Of a stretch of 37,995 nucleotides of DNA, positions 8,155 to 17,354 are shown piece by piece (within the stretch, counting starts at the first letter, position 1; each line of letters opens with the position of its first letter). This DNA is from an uncultured Collinsella sp. (GTDB lineage Bacteria; Actinomycetota; Coriobacteriia; Coriobacteriales; Coriobacteriaceae). Made by a program: the position numbers and the translations under genes. Where the stretch lies: assembly GCA_937989875.1 (NCBI GenBank), contig CALKBO010000052.1, positions 1-37,995 of the forward strand. Reading direction: 5' to 3'. The notes under the pieces were generated by a model, which did not search any database, had not been told where the DNA came from, and saw only the letters and a program-made list of their open reading frames with translations.

Positions 8155-9453
8155 TTACTCGGCGTCCTTGGCGGTCTCGTCGACCTCGGTCACCTTGGCG
8201 TTCTCGACCAGGTGGTCGACGGCCTTGGAGCGACGGATGGACTCGCGGACGGCAGGCATGCGGCCATCGGCGATGAACTCGGCCTTGGAAGCCTCGACGT
8301 CCTTGACGCCGGCCTTCTCGAACTCGGCGTTGATGTCATCCTCGGTGACCTCGATCTTGAGCTCGCGGGCGAGGGCATCCAGAGCCAGGGACTCACGGGC
8401 AACGTCGTTGGCCTGCTTGTGCAGGTCGCCGATGAACTGCTCCATGGTCAGACCGGAAGCGGGCAGCCAGGTGTCCAGCGTCATGCCGCGGGCAGCGAGG
8501 TTGGACAGGAAGTTCTGGCCAAGCTCCTCAAAGACGGACTGCTCGTAGTCGGCGTCCATCTCGTCGAGCTGCAGGCGCTCGGCGAGAGCGGAGACGCAAC
8601 GGTTCTCCTTCTCGGCCGGGAGGCGGGAAGCCTTGTCCTGCTCGATCTCGAGCTTGATGGCGTCGCGCATAGCGTCGATGCTGTCAAAGCCAAAGTCGGA
8701 CTTGACGAGCTCGTCGGTGAGCTCGGGGGTGTTGCGGACCTTGATGCCCTTGACGGTGACCTCGACGGTGTGGGTCTCGGCCTCCTCGCCCTCCTCGACC
8801 TCGTCGGTCCAGGTGACGGTCTTGACGTCGTCAACGTTGGCGCCGATCAGGGCCTCGTTGAACTCCTTGGGGTTGCTGTCGCTACCGGCGATGAGCATGC
8901 GGCCCACGGCGGCGAAGTTGTCGGCGTTCTCGACGGCCTTGAGGTCGACGGTCACATAGTCGTCAGCCTCGACGGCGCGACCCTCGACGTCCTCGAAGGT
9001 GGCACGGTAGTTGAGGAGCATCTCGACCTGGTTGTTGATCTCGGACTCGGTGACCTCCGCGGGAGGCATCTCAATCTCGACGGCGTCGAAGGAGGAGAGC
9101 TCAGCAGCGGGACGCAGGGAGAACTCGACGGTGTAGGTGTAGTCCTCGTGATCCTTGGCGAGGTCGAGCTCCTTGTAGTCACCGTTCTTGGTGGGGACGA
9201 TGTCCAGCTCGTTGAGGACGGCGGGCTCGTTGGCGGCGATCAGGTCGTTGGTAGCCTGGGCGAGGGTAGCCTCGGCGCCAAGAGCAGAGTCGATGACCGG
9301 ACGGGGGGCCTTACCGGCGCGGAAGCCCGGGAAGCGGTACTTCTTGGCGGTGTCCTTGTAGGCCTTCTTGATCGCGGCGTCGACGTCGGCGGCCGGGATG
9401 GTGACCGTAGCGGTGAGCTTGGCGTCCTTGACGTCAGAAGCGGTGATGTTCAA
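8155..9453 (-). CDS. tig: Trigger factor (ribosome-associated chaperone, peptidyl-prolyl isomerase)
   Basis: Binds the ribosome exit tunnel and shields nascent chains. Visible are the N-terminal ribosome-binding loop GFRAGKAPRP, an FKBP-type isomerase domain (about residues 140-240) and a helical, acidic C-terminal domain. At 432 residues it matches the family. The best start is TTG at 9453: AGGAGG stands six bases before it and the product begins with NITASDVKDAK. An ATG at 9468 overlaps that same AGGAGG and is less likely. It heads the tig-clpP-clpX group, 91 bases downstream of tRNA-Leu. Confidence 0.93.
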   Translation of the reverse strand: MNITASDVKDAKLTATVTIPAADVDAAIKKAYKDTAKKYRFPGFRAGKAPRPVIDSALGAEATLAQATNDLIAANEPAVLNELDIVPTKNGDYKELDLAKDHEDYTYTVEFSLRPAAELSSFDAVEIEMPPAEVTESEINNQVEMLLNYRATFEDVEGRAVEADDYVTVDLKAVENADNFAAVGRMLIAGSDSNPKEFNEALIGANVDDVKTVTWTDEVEEGEEAETHTVEVTVKGIKVRNTPELTDELVKSDFGFDSIDAMRDAIKLEIEQDKASRLPAEKENRCVSALAERLQLDEMDADYEQSVFEELGQNFLSNLAARGMTLDTWLPASGLTMEQFIGDLHKQANDVARESLALDALARELKIEVTEDDINAEFEKAGVKDVEASKAEFIADGRMPAVRESIRRSKAVDHLVENAKVTEVDETAKDAE

Positions 9454-9544
9454 CACGTTCCTCCTCATACTGCCCAGCTTATCTGAGGTGCTGGTACCTT
9501 TATGCAACAAAGTGTCGCGAGGGCATAAGCCGACGCGGGTGCGT

Positions 9545-9628
9545 TGGTGCGGGCGAAAGGACTCGAACCTTCACGGGAATCCCACCAGAACCTAAATCTG
9601 GCGCGTCTACCAATTCCGCCACGCCCGC
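9545..9628 (-). tRNA. tRNA-Leu(UAG)
   Basis: Class II tRNA read on the minus strand: acceptor GCGGGCG/CGCCCGC, anticodon stem CCAGA/TCTGG around loop TTTAGGT giving anticodon UAG, a long variable arm (GGGATTCCCGTGAA), T-loop TTCGAGT, discriminator A and encoded CCA at 9545-9547. It decodes CUA. The 91-base gap to tig would allow the two to be cotranscribed. Confidence 0.97.
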
Positions 9629-9714
9629 ATGAGCGCACAGACTAGGAATGATAGCAGATACGAACGGCAAGCGCACGCACACCTTTTACAGGCTCACGAC
9701 CTCACCACGAGTGC

Positions 9715-9739
9715 AAAAGGCGGGACGAGTTGCCCCGCC
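9715..9739 (-). terminator. Rho-independent terminator of the molybdenum hydroxylase operon
   Basis: Read on the minus strand, GGCGGG-loop-CCCGCC (stem bases 9734-9739 and 9719-9724) is followed by TTTT at 9715-9718. It lies about 40 bases after the stop of the large subunit. Confidence 0.7.
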
Positions 9740-9777
9740 CCGCCAATTACGACTTGTACGGCTTGTTCGCCGACCCG

Positions 9778-12609
9778 CTACTCCCCCAGCAGGGCCTTCT
9801 CGGGCGTGATCGGCAGCGAGCGCACCTGGTGGCCGGTGGCGTGCGCCACGGCCGAGGCCACAGCGGCGAGCGGTGTGTTGATGACTACCTCGCCGATCGA
9901 CTTGGCGCCAAACGGGCCCGTCGGCTCGTAACTCGGCTCAAAGGCCACGCGGATGCTTCCGATATCCAGGCGCGTGGGCAGCTTGTAGCTCATAAAGTTG
10001 CCGGTGCGCAGGCGGCCGCGGTCGTCGTGCTCGACAATCTCGTAGAGCGCGTGACCGATGCCCTGGGCAATGCCACCCTCGGCCTGGACGCGTGCGAGCG
10101 CCTCGTTGATCACGGTGCCGCAGTCGACGGCCGCCGCGTAGTCCACCACGGTCACCTTGCCGGTGGCCTTGTCGACCTCGACCTCGGCAATGCCGGCCAT
10201 AAACGGCGGAGGCGAAACGGGCAGGCAGGCAGAGGCGTGCGAGGTGAGCGCGTCGCCGCCCGCGATGTTCTTGACGCACAGGTTGGCAAAGTCGCGCAGC
10301 GTGAGGTAGCGGTTCTGTTCGCGCGCGGCACGCTCGTCGGACAGGCGCACGTACTGACCATCAAAGACCACGTCGGCGGCGTCAACATCCCACATCTGGG
10401 CGGCCTTGGCGCAGATCTTCTCGCGCAGCTCGGTAGCGGCGTTCTTGGCTGCCAGACCCGTCACGTAGGTACCGGAGCTCGCGTACGAGCCGGCGTCGAA
10501 CGGCGACACGTCGGTGTCCACGCCGCGCACCACGATCAGCGAGCTCTCCACACCCAGCTCCTCGGCGGCAATCTGCGCCAGGATCGTGTCGACGCCCATG
10601 CCGTTATCGGTGGCGCCGGTGCCGATGGTAATGAAGCCGTCCTCTTCCAAGCGCATGTCGATGCCGGCGATATCCACGTTGGAGATGCCCGAGCCCTGCA
10701 TGGTGAGCGCACAGCCCAGAGCACGCACACGGTCGCCCAGGTCGACGGCTAGCGGCTTGTCGCGCCAACCGATCATATCCATCGCGCGCAGAAGGCAACG
10801 GTCGAGCGCGCAGGCGTTGAGCTTCTCGTTGTAGTACTGCGGCATGATCTCGCCCTCGTGCACCATATTCTTAAGGCGCAGGTCGGCCGGGTCCATGTGC
10901 AGCATGTCGGCGAGCTCGTTGACGGCGCTCTCCACGGCAAACTGGCCCTGGGTGGCACCGTAGCCGCGATACGCACCGCCACGGTTGGTATTGGTGTAGA
11001 CGGCGTCCCAGCTAAAGCGGCTCGCCTTCACGTGGTTGTAGATGGGCAGGCTCTTGTGGCCCGAAAGGCCGATCGTCGTGGTGGCATGCTCGCCATAGGC
11101 GCCGGCGTTGGACAGCGTATGCAGGTCGATGGCCGTGATGGTGCCGTCGTTCATGGCGCCCAGCTTAACGGTCATCTGCATCTGGTGGCGCGAGTTGCCG
11201 GCGGTGATGGTCTCCTCACGGGTGTAGCAGCAATAGCTCGGACGGCCGGTCTGCTGGGTGACGAACGCCACGAAGATCTCGCAGCAGCCCGTCTGCTTGG
11301 AGCCAAAGCCGCCGCCGATGCGCGGCTTAATGACCTGCACCTGCGACTGAGGAATGTCAAGCGACTGCGCGACCATGCGGCGCACGTGGAAGGGCACCTG
11401 CGTAGAGGTGGTCACCGAGATGCGGCCGAAGGCGTCGGTCGTCGCGAAGGCGCGGAAGGTTTCCATGGGCGCGGTCTGCGTGGCCTGGCTGGTGTAGGTG
11501 CGCTCAAAGACGATGTCGCTCTGGGCGAAGGCCTCGTCCAGGTCGCCAAAATCGCTGGTACCGCTGCACACCAGGTTGCGCGGCACGTCGCCGCCCTGCG
11601 GGAACATAAAGGTCACGTCGCCCTCGGGGTGCACCACGATGTCGTTATCGAGCGCCTGGGTAAAGTCGAGCAGGGGCTCGAGCACCTCATAGTCGACCTT
11701 GATGAGCTTGAGCGCCTTGTCGGCGGCCTCCTCGGTCTCGGCGGCGACGATCGCCACCTCCTCGTTTTGGTAGCGCACGAGGTTCTCGAGAATCAGGCGG
11801 TCGTAGGGACTCGGCTGCGGGTAGCTCTGGCCGGCGATGGTAAAGCGGCGCTTGGGCACGTCCTCATAGGTGTAGACGCCCACGACGCCCGGCACCTTCA
11901 GCGCGCGAGACGTATCGATGGAGCGGATCTTGGCGCGGGCATAGGGGCTGCGCTTGAGCTTAACGATGAGCGCGCCGGCGGGCACTAGGTCACCCGTGTA
12001 GACGGGACGGCCCTCGAGCAGGGCCTTCGAGTCCTTCTTGGGCTGCTTGTGAGTGATCTGCTTGTACGTGACGCCGTCACAGCTTGTGTCGTTGACCGGC
12101 AGCTCGGGCATCTCAAAGCCCACCTGTACGCCGGACTCGTTGAGGAAGCGAACGATGGCGCGCAGCTGGCTCTCGTAGCCGCTGCAGCGGCACAGGTTGC
12201 CGGCGAGCTGGCGCGAGAGCTCCTCGCGCGTGGCGACGAGGCCCGGGTCCTCCTTGGCGGCGCGGGCTAGCGCCAGCACGTTCATGATGAGGCCGGGGGC
12301 GCAAAAACCGCACTGCTCGGCGCCTTCGGCAGCCATCGCGCGGGCGAGCGCCTCGGACTCGGCCTTGAGGCCCTCGAGCGTGGTGATGGTGTGGCCCTCA
12401 ACACGGGCGGCGGGAACCGAGCAGCTCAGCACCGGGTCTCCATCGAGCCACACCGTGCACAGGCCGCAGTTGGTGGTCTCGCAGGCGCAGCGCACCGACG
12501 CGCAGCCCTGCTCGCGCAACAGCGCAAAGAGCATGGTGTCGGGGGCGATCTGAACCTTGACCTTGCGGCCGTTGAGCGTAAAGGAAAGATCGATGAGTTT
12601 GGCAGCCAT
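9778..12609 (-). CDS. Fused [2Fe-2S]/molybdopterin subunit of a selenium-dependent xanthine dehydrogenase-type hydroxylase
   Basis: Molybdenum hydroxylase of the xanthine oxidase family, 943 residues. Residues 1-80 form a plant-type ferredoxin domain with VRCACETTNCGLCTVW and a later VLSCS. Residues 85-160 form the second [2Fe-2S] domain (EQCGFCAPGLIM and GNLCRCSGYES). The rest is the two-part Mo-binding region, with GGGFGSKQTG and the catalytic Glu motif GAKSIGEV near the C-terminus. The fused layout and the RCACETTNCGLC signature match the selenium-dependent clade that includes E. coli XdhD and clostridial purine or nicotinate-type enzymes; from family knowledge these carry a labile non-cysteine selenium ligand. 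The substrate (xanthine, another purine or another heterocycle) cannot be read from sequence. Its ATG overlaps the FAD subunit stop in TAATG. Confidence 0.88.
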   Translation of the reverse strand: MAAKLIDLSFTLNGRKVKVQIAPDTMLFALLREQGCASVRCACETTNCGLCTVWLDGDPVLSCSVPAARVEGHTITTLEGLKAESEALARAMAAEGAEQCGFCAPGLIMNVLALARAAKEDPGLVATREELSRQLAGNLCRCSGYESQLRAIVRFLNESGVQVGFEMPELPVNDTSCDGVTYKQITHKQPKKDSKALLEGRPVYTGDLVPAGALIVKLKRSPYARAKIRSIDTSRALKVPGVVGVYTYEDVPKRRFTIAGQSYPQPSPYDRLILENLVRYQNEEVAIVAAETEEAADKALKLIKVDYEVLEPLLDFTQALDNDIVVHPEGDVTFMFPQGGDVPRNLVCSGTSDFGDLDEAFAQSDIVFERTYTSQATQTAPMETFRAFATTDAFGRISVTTSTQVPFHVRRMVAQSLDIPQSQVQVIKPRIGGGFGSKQTGCCEIFVAFVTQQTGRPSYCCYTREETITAGNSRHQMQMTVKLGAMNDGTITAIDLHTLSNAGAYGEHATTTIGLSGHKSLPIYNHVKASRFSWDAVYTNTNRGGAYRGYGATQGQFAVESAVNELADMLHMDPADLRLKNMVHEGEIMPQYYNEKLNACALDRCLLRAMDMIGWRDKPLAVDLGDRVRALGCALTMQGSGISNVDIAGIDMRLEEDGFITIGTGATDNGMGVDTILAQIAAEELGVESSLIVVRGVDTDVSPFDAGSYASSGTYVTGLAAKNAATELREKICAKAAQMWDVDAADVVFDGQYVRLSDERAAREQNRYLTLRDFANLCVKNIAGGDALTSHASACLPVSPPPFMAGIAEVEVDKATGKVTVVDYAAAVDCGTVINEALARVQAEGGIAQGIGHALYEIVEHDDRGRLRTGNFMSYKLPTRLDIGSIRVAFEPSYEPTGPFGAKSIGEVVINTPLAAVASAVAHATGHQVRSLPITPEKALLGE

Positions 12610-13523
12610 TAGCGCACCTCGCTAGAATCGACGCCGGGCACGCGGCGACAGGAATACTCGTCCGTGGCAAACTTAGGAATCTGCACGCACTCGAGCTCGT
12701 GGGCAAGCGCGGCCGAAAGCTCGATGCCGGCGGCGCGACTCACAGCCTGAATCGCCAGAGGGGCCGAGATACGGCGGCGGTAGTCGGCCGAGCCCCACAG
12801 GTTGGTGCCGTAGCTCAGGGCGCGCACGGATGCGGCAAGGGCACGAAGCTCGTTCTCGGAAGGCTGCTCGCTGGTAAGGCCGCACACCTCGCCCTGCAGC
12901 AGGGTCGCGCGCAGCGGACGGGCGCCCACGGTGACATGCCAGGTGTTGTCCCACCAGGCGGCGGTGACGTTGAGCGAGGGAAAGTCGGTCGCAGCCTTGC
13001 GCAAGGCCTCGTAGCTCGCGCGGTAGTCGTGCTTAGCGACCACCACGTGCTCGATCACGTCACGCACGTAGCCCATGTCGACGAATTCGGCGAGAGGCAC
13101 GCGGCCGGCGCCCGTCAGCTCAACATAGGAATCGAGCGCGAGGAAAGCGGAGAGAACGTCCGAGAAACCGAAGCGGCCGTAGATGCTGCCGCCCACCGTG
13201 GCGGTGTTGCGCAGCTGCACGCCCACGATGTCGTGAACGGCGTACTCAAAGACATTGTTGACAAGCGCGTTGAGCCCGGCATGGCGCTCGAGCTGGCGCA
13301 GGGTGCACATGGCACCGATGCGAAACTCGGTCTCGGTCTCCTCGATCTGATCGAGCCCGCAGGCCGAAAGGTCAATCGCCGTCGCCACGCGACGCGAACC
13401 CAGGCGCATCCAGATGCCGCCGCCCACAATCTTGTTGTTGCGGTTCTTCTGCAAGAGCTCATAGGCTTCGGCCGCGGTTCCAACACGGACGTAGGTACCG
13501 AACTTGAGCACGTTCTCCCCCAT
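12609..13523 (-). CDS. FAD-binding subunit of the molybdenum hydroxylase (CoxM/YgfM-like)
   Basis: Electron-transfer flavoprotein subunit partnering the downstream Mo subunit. The 304-residue protein shows the FAD-binding domain of the CO dehydrogenase medium-chain type, with NKIVGGGIWM near residues 28-37 and RNTATVGGSIYGRFGFSDV near 103-121, followed by a CODH_FAD C-terminal domain. The ATG at 13523 has only a weak site (GAAGAG); a GTG four codons later follows GGGGGAG closely and is an alternative start. Its TAA overlaps the next ATG by one base, so the two subunits are coupled. The operon begins about 60 bases after the gdhA terminator. Confidence 0.85.
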   Translation of the reverse strand: MGENVLKFGTYVRVGTAAEAYELLQKNRNNKIVGGGIWMRLGSRRVATAIDLSACGLDQIEETETEFRIGAMCTLRQLERHAGLNALVNNVFEYAVHDIVGVQLRNTATVGGSIYGRFGFSDVLSAFLALDSYVELTGAGRVPLAEFVDMGYVRDVIEHVVVAKHDYRASYEALRKAATDFPSLNVTAAWWDNTWHVTVGARPLRATLLQGEVCGLTSEQPSENELRALAASVRALSYGTNLWGSADYRRRISAPLAIQAVSRAAGIELSAALAHELECVQIPKFATDEYSCRRVPGVDSSEVR

Positions 13524-13585
13524 CTCTTCACTTGTCCAGTACCTTTAAGTGTACCAAACGAGGAGGCACAACCCTCACCACCACA

Positions 13586-13618
13586 GAAAAAGGCTCCCAG
13601 CCGCGATGACTGGGAGCC
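13586..13618 (-). terminator. Rho-independent terminator of gdhA
   Basis: GGCTCCCAG/CTGGGAGCC (13592-13600 and 13610-13618) forms a perfect 9-bp stem followed on the minus strand by TTTTT. Confidence 0.9.
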
Positions 13619-13645
13619 TTATCAATGCTATGTCAGGCAGAAGAT

Positions 13646-15001
13646 TTAGCAGACGCCCTGGGCGAGCATGGCGTCGGCGACCTTCAGGAAGCCGGCGATG
13701 TTGGCGCCCATGACGAAGTTGCCCTCCTCGCCGTACTCCTTGGCGGTGTCGTCCACGTTGTGGAACATGCCGCGCATGAGCTGCTCGAGCTTGCCGTCGA
13801 CCTCCTCGAAGGTCCAGGACAGGTGCTCGGCGTTCTGGCTCATCTCCAGGCCGGACACGAGCACGCCGCCGGCGTTGGCAGCCTTACCGGGCATAAAGGC
13901 GACGCCGTTCTCCTGGAAGTAGGTCGTGGCCTCGATGGTCGTGGGCATGTTCGCGCCCTCGCCGACCACCTTGCAGCCGTTGGCGACGAGCGCCTGGGCG
14001 TCCTCGAGCAGCAGCGTATTCTCGCGAGCGCAGGGCAGCGCGATGTCGCAGGGCAGCTGCCACACGCCACGGCCGTCGCCCTCGTGCCACACGGCATTGG
14101 GCTTCTCGTCGACGTACAGAGCGAGCGTGACGCCCTTGTCGTGGCCGGAGCGCTTCTTGTTGTAGACGTGCTCGAGCACGGTGTAGTCGATGCCGTCGGG
14201 ATCCTCGACCCAGCCGTGGGTGTCGGAGCAGGCCAGCACCTTGCCGCCGAGCTGGGCGACCTTCTGGACCGCGTAGATGGCGACGTTACCGGAGCCGTGA
14301 ACGACGACGTTCTTGCCCTCGAAGGAGTCGCCGCGGCTCTTGAGGTACTCGTCCACAAAGTAGACCAGGCCGTAGCCGGTGGCCTCGGTACGGGCGAGCG
14401 AGCCGCCAAAGGAGAGGCCCTTGCCGGTGAGAACGCCGGTCCACTCGTTGGTCAGGCGCTTGTACTGACCGAACATGTAGGCAACCTCGCGGCCGCCAAC
14501 GCCCAGGTCGCCGGCGGGAACGTCGGTATTGGGGCCGATGTGGCGGTAGAGCTCGGTCATGAAGGACTGGCAGAAGTGCATGATCTCGTTGTTGGACTTG
14601 CCCTTGGGATCAAAGTCGGAGCCGCCCTTGCCGCCGCCCATGGGAAGGGTGGTCAGGCTGTTCTTAAGAATCTGCTCCAGACCCAGGAACTTGAGCATGC
14701 CCAGGGTGACCGTCGGGTTAAAGCGCAGACCGCCCTTGTAGGGTCCAATGGCAGAGTTGAACTCGACGCGGTAACCGCGGTTGACCTGGACCTTGCCCTG
14801 GTCGTCGACCCAGGGAACACGGAACATGACGATGCGCTCGGGCTCGACGAGGCGCTCCAGCAGGGCGGCCTCCTCGTACTCGGGGTGGGCGTCGAGCGCC
14901 GGCTGGATGGTGCCGAGGATCTCGGTCGCGGCCTGGATGAACTCAGGCTGCTCGGGATAGCGGGCCTTGAGCTCGTCGAGAACTTTCTGCGTGTAGCTCA
15001 T
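13646..15001 (-). CDS. gdhA: Glutamate dehydrogenase (NADP-type, hexameric)
   Basis: Reversibly aminates 2-oxoglutarate to glutamate; cytoplasmic nitrogen assimilation. The 451-residue protein matches hexameric bacterial GdhA. It has YKGGLRFNP, the catalytic LPMGGGKGGSDFDPKG with its active lysine, PAGDLGVGGRE, and the Rossmann dinucleotide site VVHGSGNVAIYA. The C-terminal NIAGFLKVADAMLAQGV is the usual end. Start MSYTQKVLDE at 15001 has GGAGGA close upstream; 16 further codons exist without a site. It has its own terminator and about 250 bases of non-coding upstream DNA in which I find no clear promoter. Confidence 0.96.
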   Translation of the reverse strand: MSYTQKVLDELKARYPEQPEFIQAATEILGTIQPALDAHPEYEEAALLERLVEPERIVMFRVPWVDDQGKVQVNRGYRVEFNSAIGPYKGGLRFNPTVTLGMLKFLGLEQILKNSLTTLPMGGGKGGSDFDPKGKSNNEIMHFCQSFMTELYRHIGPNTDVPAGDLGVGGREVAYMFGQYKRLTNEWTGVLTGKGLSFGGSLARTEATGYGLVYFVDEYLKSRGDSFEGKNVVVHGSGNVAIYAVQKVAQLGGKVLACSDTHGWVEDPDGIDYTVLEHVYNKKRSGHDKGVTLALYVDEKPNAVWHEGDGRGVWQLPCDIALPCARENTLLLEDAQALVANGCKVVGEGANMPTTIEATTYFQENGVAFMPGKAANAGGVLVSGLEMSQNAEHLSWTFEEVDGKLEQLMRGMFHNVDDTAKEYGEEGNFVMGANIAGFLKVADAMLAQGVC

Positions 15002-15212
15002 GCTTCCTCCAATTGATGGAAAAGAAAGGTGTCGTTCGCTGCGCTCCATGCGCCGCGAGCTTTATCGAGTAGGGATAATATCGCACTGTTGCAGCAAAGT
15101 TACGCATAAGCCGACGGGCGGATGTTTCGTTTTGATTACGATGCAGGTAGAAGCGTTTTTGAGCACCTGACGTGCAAAATCAGTGTTTCGAGGCTGTTTC
15201 GTCCATATGGTC

Positions 15213-15246
15213 CAAACCACCACAAAGGCATCCTTGTGGTGGTTTT
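15213..15246 (-). terminator. Terminator of the selA-selB-selC transcript
   Basis: A hairpin of AACCACCACAAGG against CCTTTGTGGTGGTT (one bulge, 3-base loop) lies just past the 3' end of tRNA-Sec and is followed by TT on the minus strand. It is symmetrical enough to work in the plus sense too (GGTTTTGG follows). Confidence 0.6.
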
Positions 15247-15258
15247 GGTGAGGCAAGT

Positions 15259-15355
15259 TGGCGGGAACGTATGTGAATCGAACACATCCAAGACGTTTTG
15301 CACGCCTCGCAACGGTTTTGAGGACCGCGGGGCCCACCGGAGCCCATCCGTTCCC
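15259..15355 (-). tRNA. selC: tRNA-Sec(UCA)
   Basis: A 97-base tRNA with all hallmarks of bacterial tRNA-Sec. It has 5' GGGAACG pairing with CGTTCCC, discriminator G and encoded CCA. The D arm has a 6-bp stem GGGCTC/GGGCCC closed by the 4-base loop CGGT, as in E. coli selC. The anticodon loop CCTCAAA gives UCA. A long variable arm follows (CGAGGCG/CGTCTTG), then T arm ATGTG-TTCGATT-CACAT. The eighth acceptor pair would be G-A, a mismatch. It lies 37 bases after the selB stop and is probably cotranscribed with selA and selB. Confidence 0.95.
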
Positions 15356-15392
15356 AAGTGCGGCGATATTTTACCAAACGTCATCGACCGGG

Positions 15393-17354
15393 CTACCGCA
15401 AGAAGCGCAAGCCCTCGTCTTTGTCGAGTCGCGTAAACCGAACGGAATCCAAGTACTCTAAGATGCTGATGGTCCGTTTACGCGACACGCCCAGGGCCTC
15501 GCGCAGAGCACTCGTGGTGGCGGCGCCACCGGCAGCGTCGATGGCAGCGGCGACGAGCTCGCGCGCGTGGACCTCAGCGGCAGCAGACAGAGCGACATCG
15601 CGCTCGATCTTCACAATGGAGCGGTTGAGCGAAAGCTCGCGCAGGGCACGCGTCATGGTGCCACGATCGAGCTGCAGGCGCTCGCCTACCTCAGGCAACG
15701 TCGGCGCATCGAGACCTGCCTCGTCAAGCAACGCGACAATGCGCTCGGAGGCCTCGCGCACCACGCGCATCGCCGCTGCAGCAGAATGTGGGTCGAACAC
15801 CTCGGCGCCATCGGTCGCACAGATGCCACGCGTGCAGCCCTCGGCGATCAGCGCGGCAGCGACACCATCACTGGCACTGGGCCAGGCGACATGCGCGACC
15901 GCGCCGGGCGTAAAGCCGGTCTCCTTGGGAGCCGCGGCATGAATAGCGGAAAGCGCCGCCGCTAGCGCATCCATCGCTGCGTTGAGAGCCGAAGCATCTA
16001 TGTAGAGCGCCACATCGCCCACGGCGAGCTCAAGTACGACGCCCTGGGCCGCAAGCCCGCGCAGCGCAGCCTCGACCTCGCCGGCATCAAGATCCAGTGC
16101 CGCAGCAACATCGCCCGCCGCCACCGGCAGCGATTGCAGCGCCAGCCACGCGCCCACGCCATCCGCGGTATCCCCGGCCTCAAGCGCCGCATATAGCGCG
16201 CGCTCCTCCGCCGAAAGCTCGCGCGAGCGGCGGCAGCGCGATAGCAGCACGCGCCCACCGCCGATGAGCGTTACGGGAGAGTACAGCAGCACCACGGCAT
16301 GGTCGCCGGCATTCAGGGGCAACGGACGCTCCAAACGCACCTGCACCACACGAGTTTCGCCCACCGCCATGGGGACCTCGCCCTCCATGAGCATGATGCG
16401 GCCGAGCACCTCGGCCGTACCTGCCATGACATGCACGCGCGCACCCGATTCGAGCATGCGAGGCTTAGCGCCCTCGCGCCCCAAATACGTAAACGTCATC
16501 ATAAAGCGCAGCGTCTGACAAAAGCGGCCCTCTACGCCGAGCATCTCGCCGCGATCGAGCGACGCGATGCCATCGCCCACCAGGTTGAGCGCCACACGCT
16601 GGCCGGGCAACGCCCTCTGAGTGTCGCCATGTACCTGAATCCCGCGTACGCGACAGTGCGTCCGTGACGGCAGCGCGACGAGCTCATCGCCAACCGATAC
16701 GGCCCCGTCACGCAATGTGCCGGTCACGACTGTTCCGGTGCCCTTGATGCTAAAGCTGCGGTCGATGGGGAGACGAGGCGCGGCGCCCAAGCCCGCAGTC
16801 GCCTCCTGTCGCTCCGACCAACACGAGCAAACCGCATCGTCGAGCACCGCGAGCAGCTCGCCCAGGCCCTCGCCCGTCTTGGAGGACACCGGCACGATCG
16901 GAGACCCTGCAAACACGGTCCCCTCAAGAAATGCCTCGATATCGAGCTCTGCCAGCATGGCGATCTCGTCATCGGCCAGATCGCGCATCGTCAGCGCGAC
17001 CACCACATGCGTGACGCCCAGCAGCTCCAGCACGCGAACGTGCTCGCGGGTCTGCGGCATCACGCCCTCAACGGCAGAAACCACCAGCAAGGCAACGTCC
17101 ACGCCGGTGGCGCCCTGCACCATGGCGCGCAGGTAATGCGCATGCCCCGGCACATCAACCAGGCCGACAATCTTACCGCTGGGAAGCGCAAGCTCGCCAA
17201 ACCCGAGCTCCGTGGTCATGCCGCGACGCCGCTCGACCTCCAAGCGGTCGGGATTCTTACCAGTCAATGCCTCGATCAGGGCCGACTTACCATGATCGAC
17301 ATGTCCTGCCGTTCCAACGACAACGGGACATTCGACAAGCTCACAAGCAGTCAT
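15393..17354 (-). CDS. selB: Selenocysteine-specific elongation factor SelB
   Basis: GTPase that carries Sec-tRNA-Sec to the ribosome and reads the SECIS hairpin. The 653-residue protein has an EF-Tu-like GTPase domain (GHVDHGKS near residue 16, the switch region RRRGMTTELGFG, and DVPGH), two beta-barrel domains, and C-terminal winged helices that bind the SECIS. The G4 site, usually TKxD or NKxD, reads TMRD in VVALTMRDLAD; G5 SSK is normal. Start MTACELVECP at 17354: its ATG overlaps the selA TGA as ATGA, so the genes are translationally coupled. selA, selB and selC form one compact unit. Confidence 0.95.
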   Translation of the reverse strand: MTACELVECPVVVGTAGHVDHGKSALIEALTGKNPDRLEVERRRGMTTELGFGELALPSGKIVGLVDVPGHAHYLRAMVQGATGVDVALLVVSAVEGVMPQTREHVRVLELLGVTHVVVALTMRDLADDEIAMLAELDIEAFLEGTVFAGSPIVPVSSKTGEGLGELLAVLDDAVCSCWSERQEATAGLGAAPRLPIDRSFSIKGTGTVVTGTLRDGAVSVGDELVALPSRTHCRVRGIQVHGDTQRALPGQRVALNLVGDGIASLDRGEMLGVEGRFCQTLRFMMTFTYLGREGAKPRMLESGARVHVMAGTAEVLGRIMLMEGEVPMAVGETRVVQVRLERPLPLNAGDHAVVLLYSPVTLIGGGRVLLSRCRRSRELSAEERALYAALEAGDTADGVGAWLALQSLPVAAGDVAAALDLDAGEVEAALRGLAAQGVVLELAVGDVALYIDASALNAAMDALAAALSAIHAAAPKETGFTPGAVAHVAWPSASDGVAAALIAEGCTRGICATDGAEVFDPHSAAAAMRVVREASERIVALLDEAGLDAPTLPEVGERLQLDRGTMTRALRELSLNRSIVKIERDVALSAAAEVHARELVAAAIDAAGGAATTSALREALGVSRKRTISILEYLDSVRFTRLDKDEGLRFLR

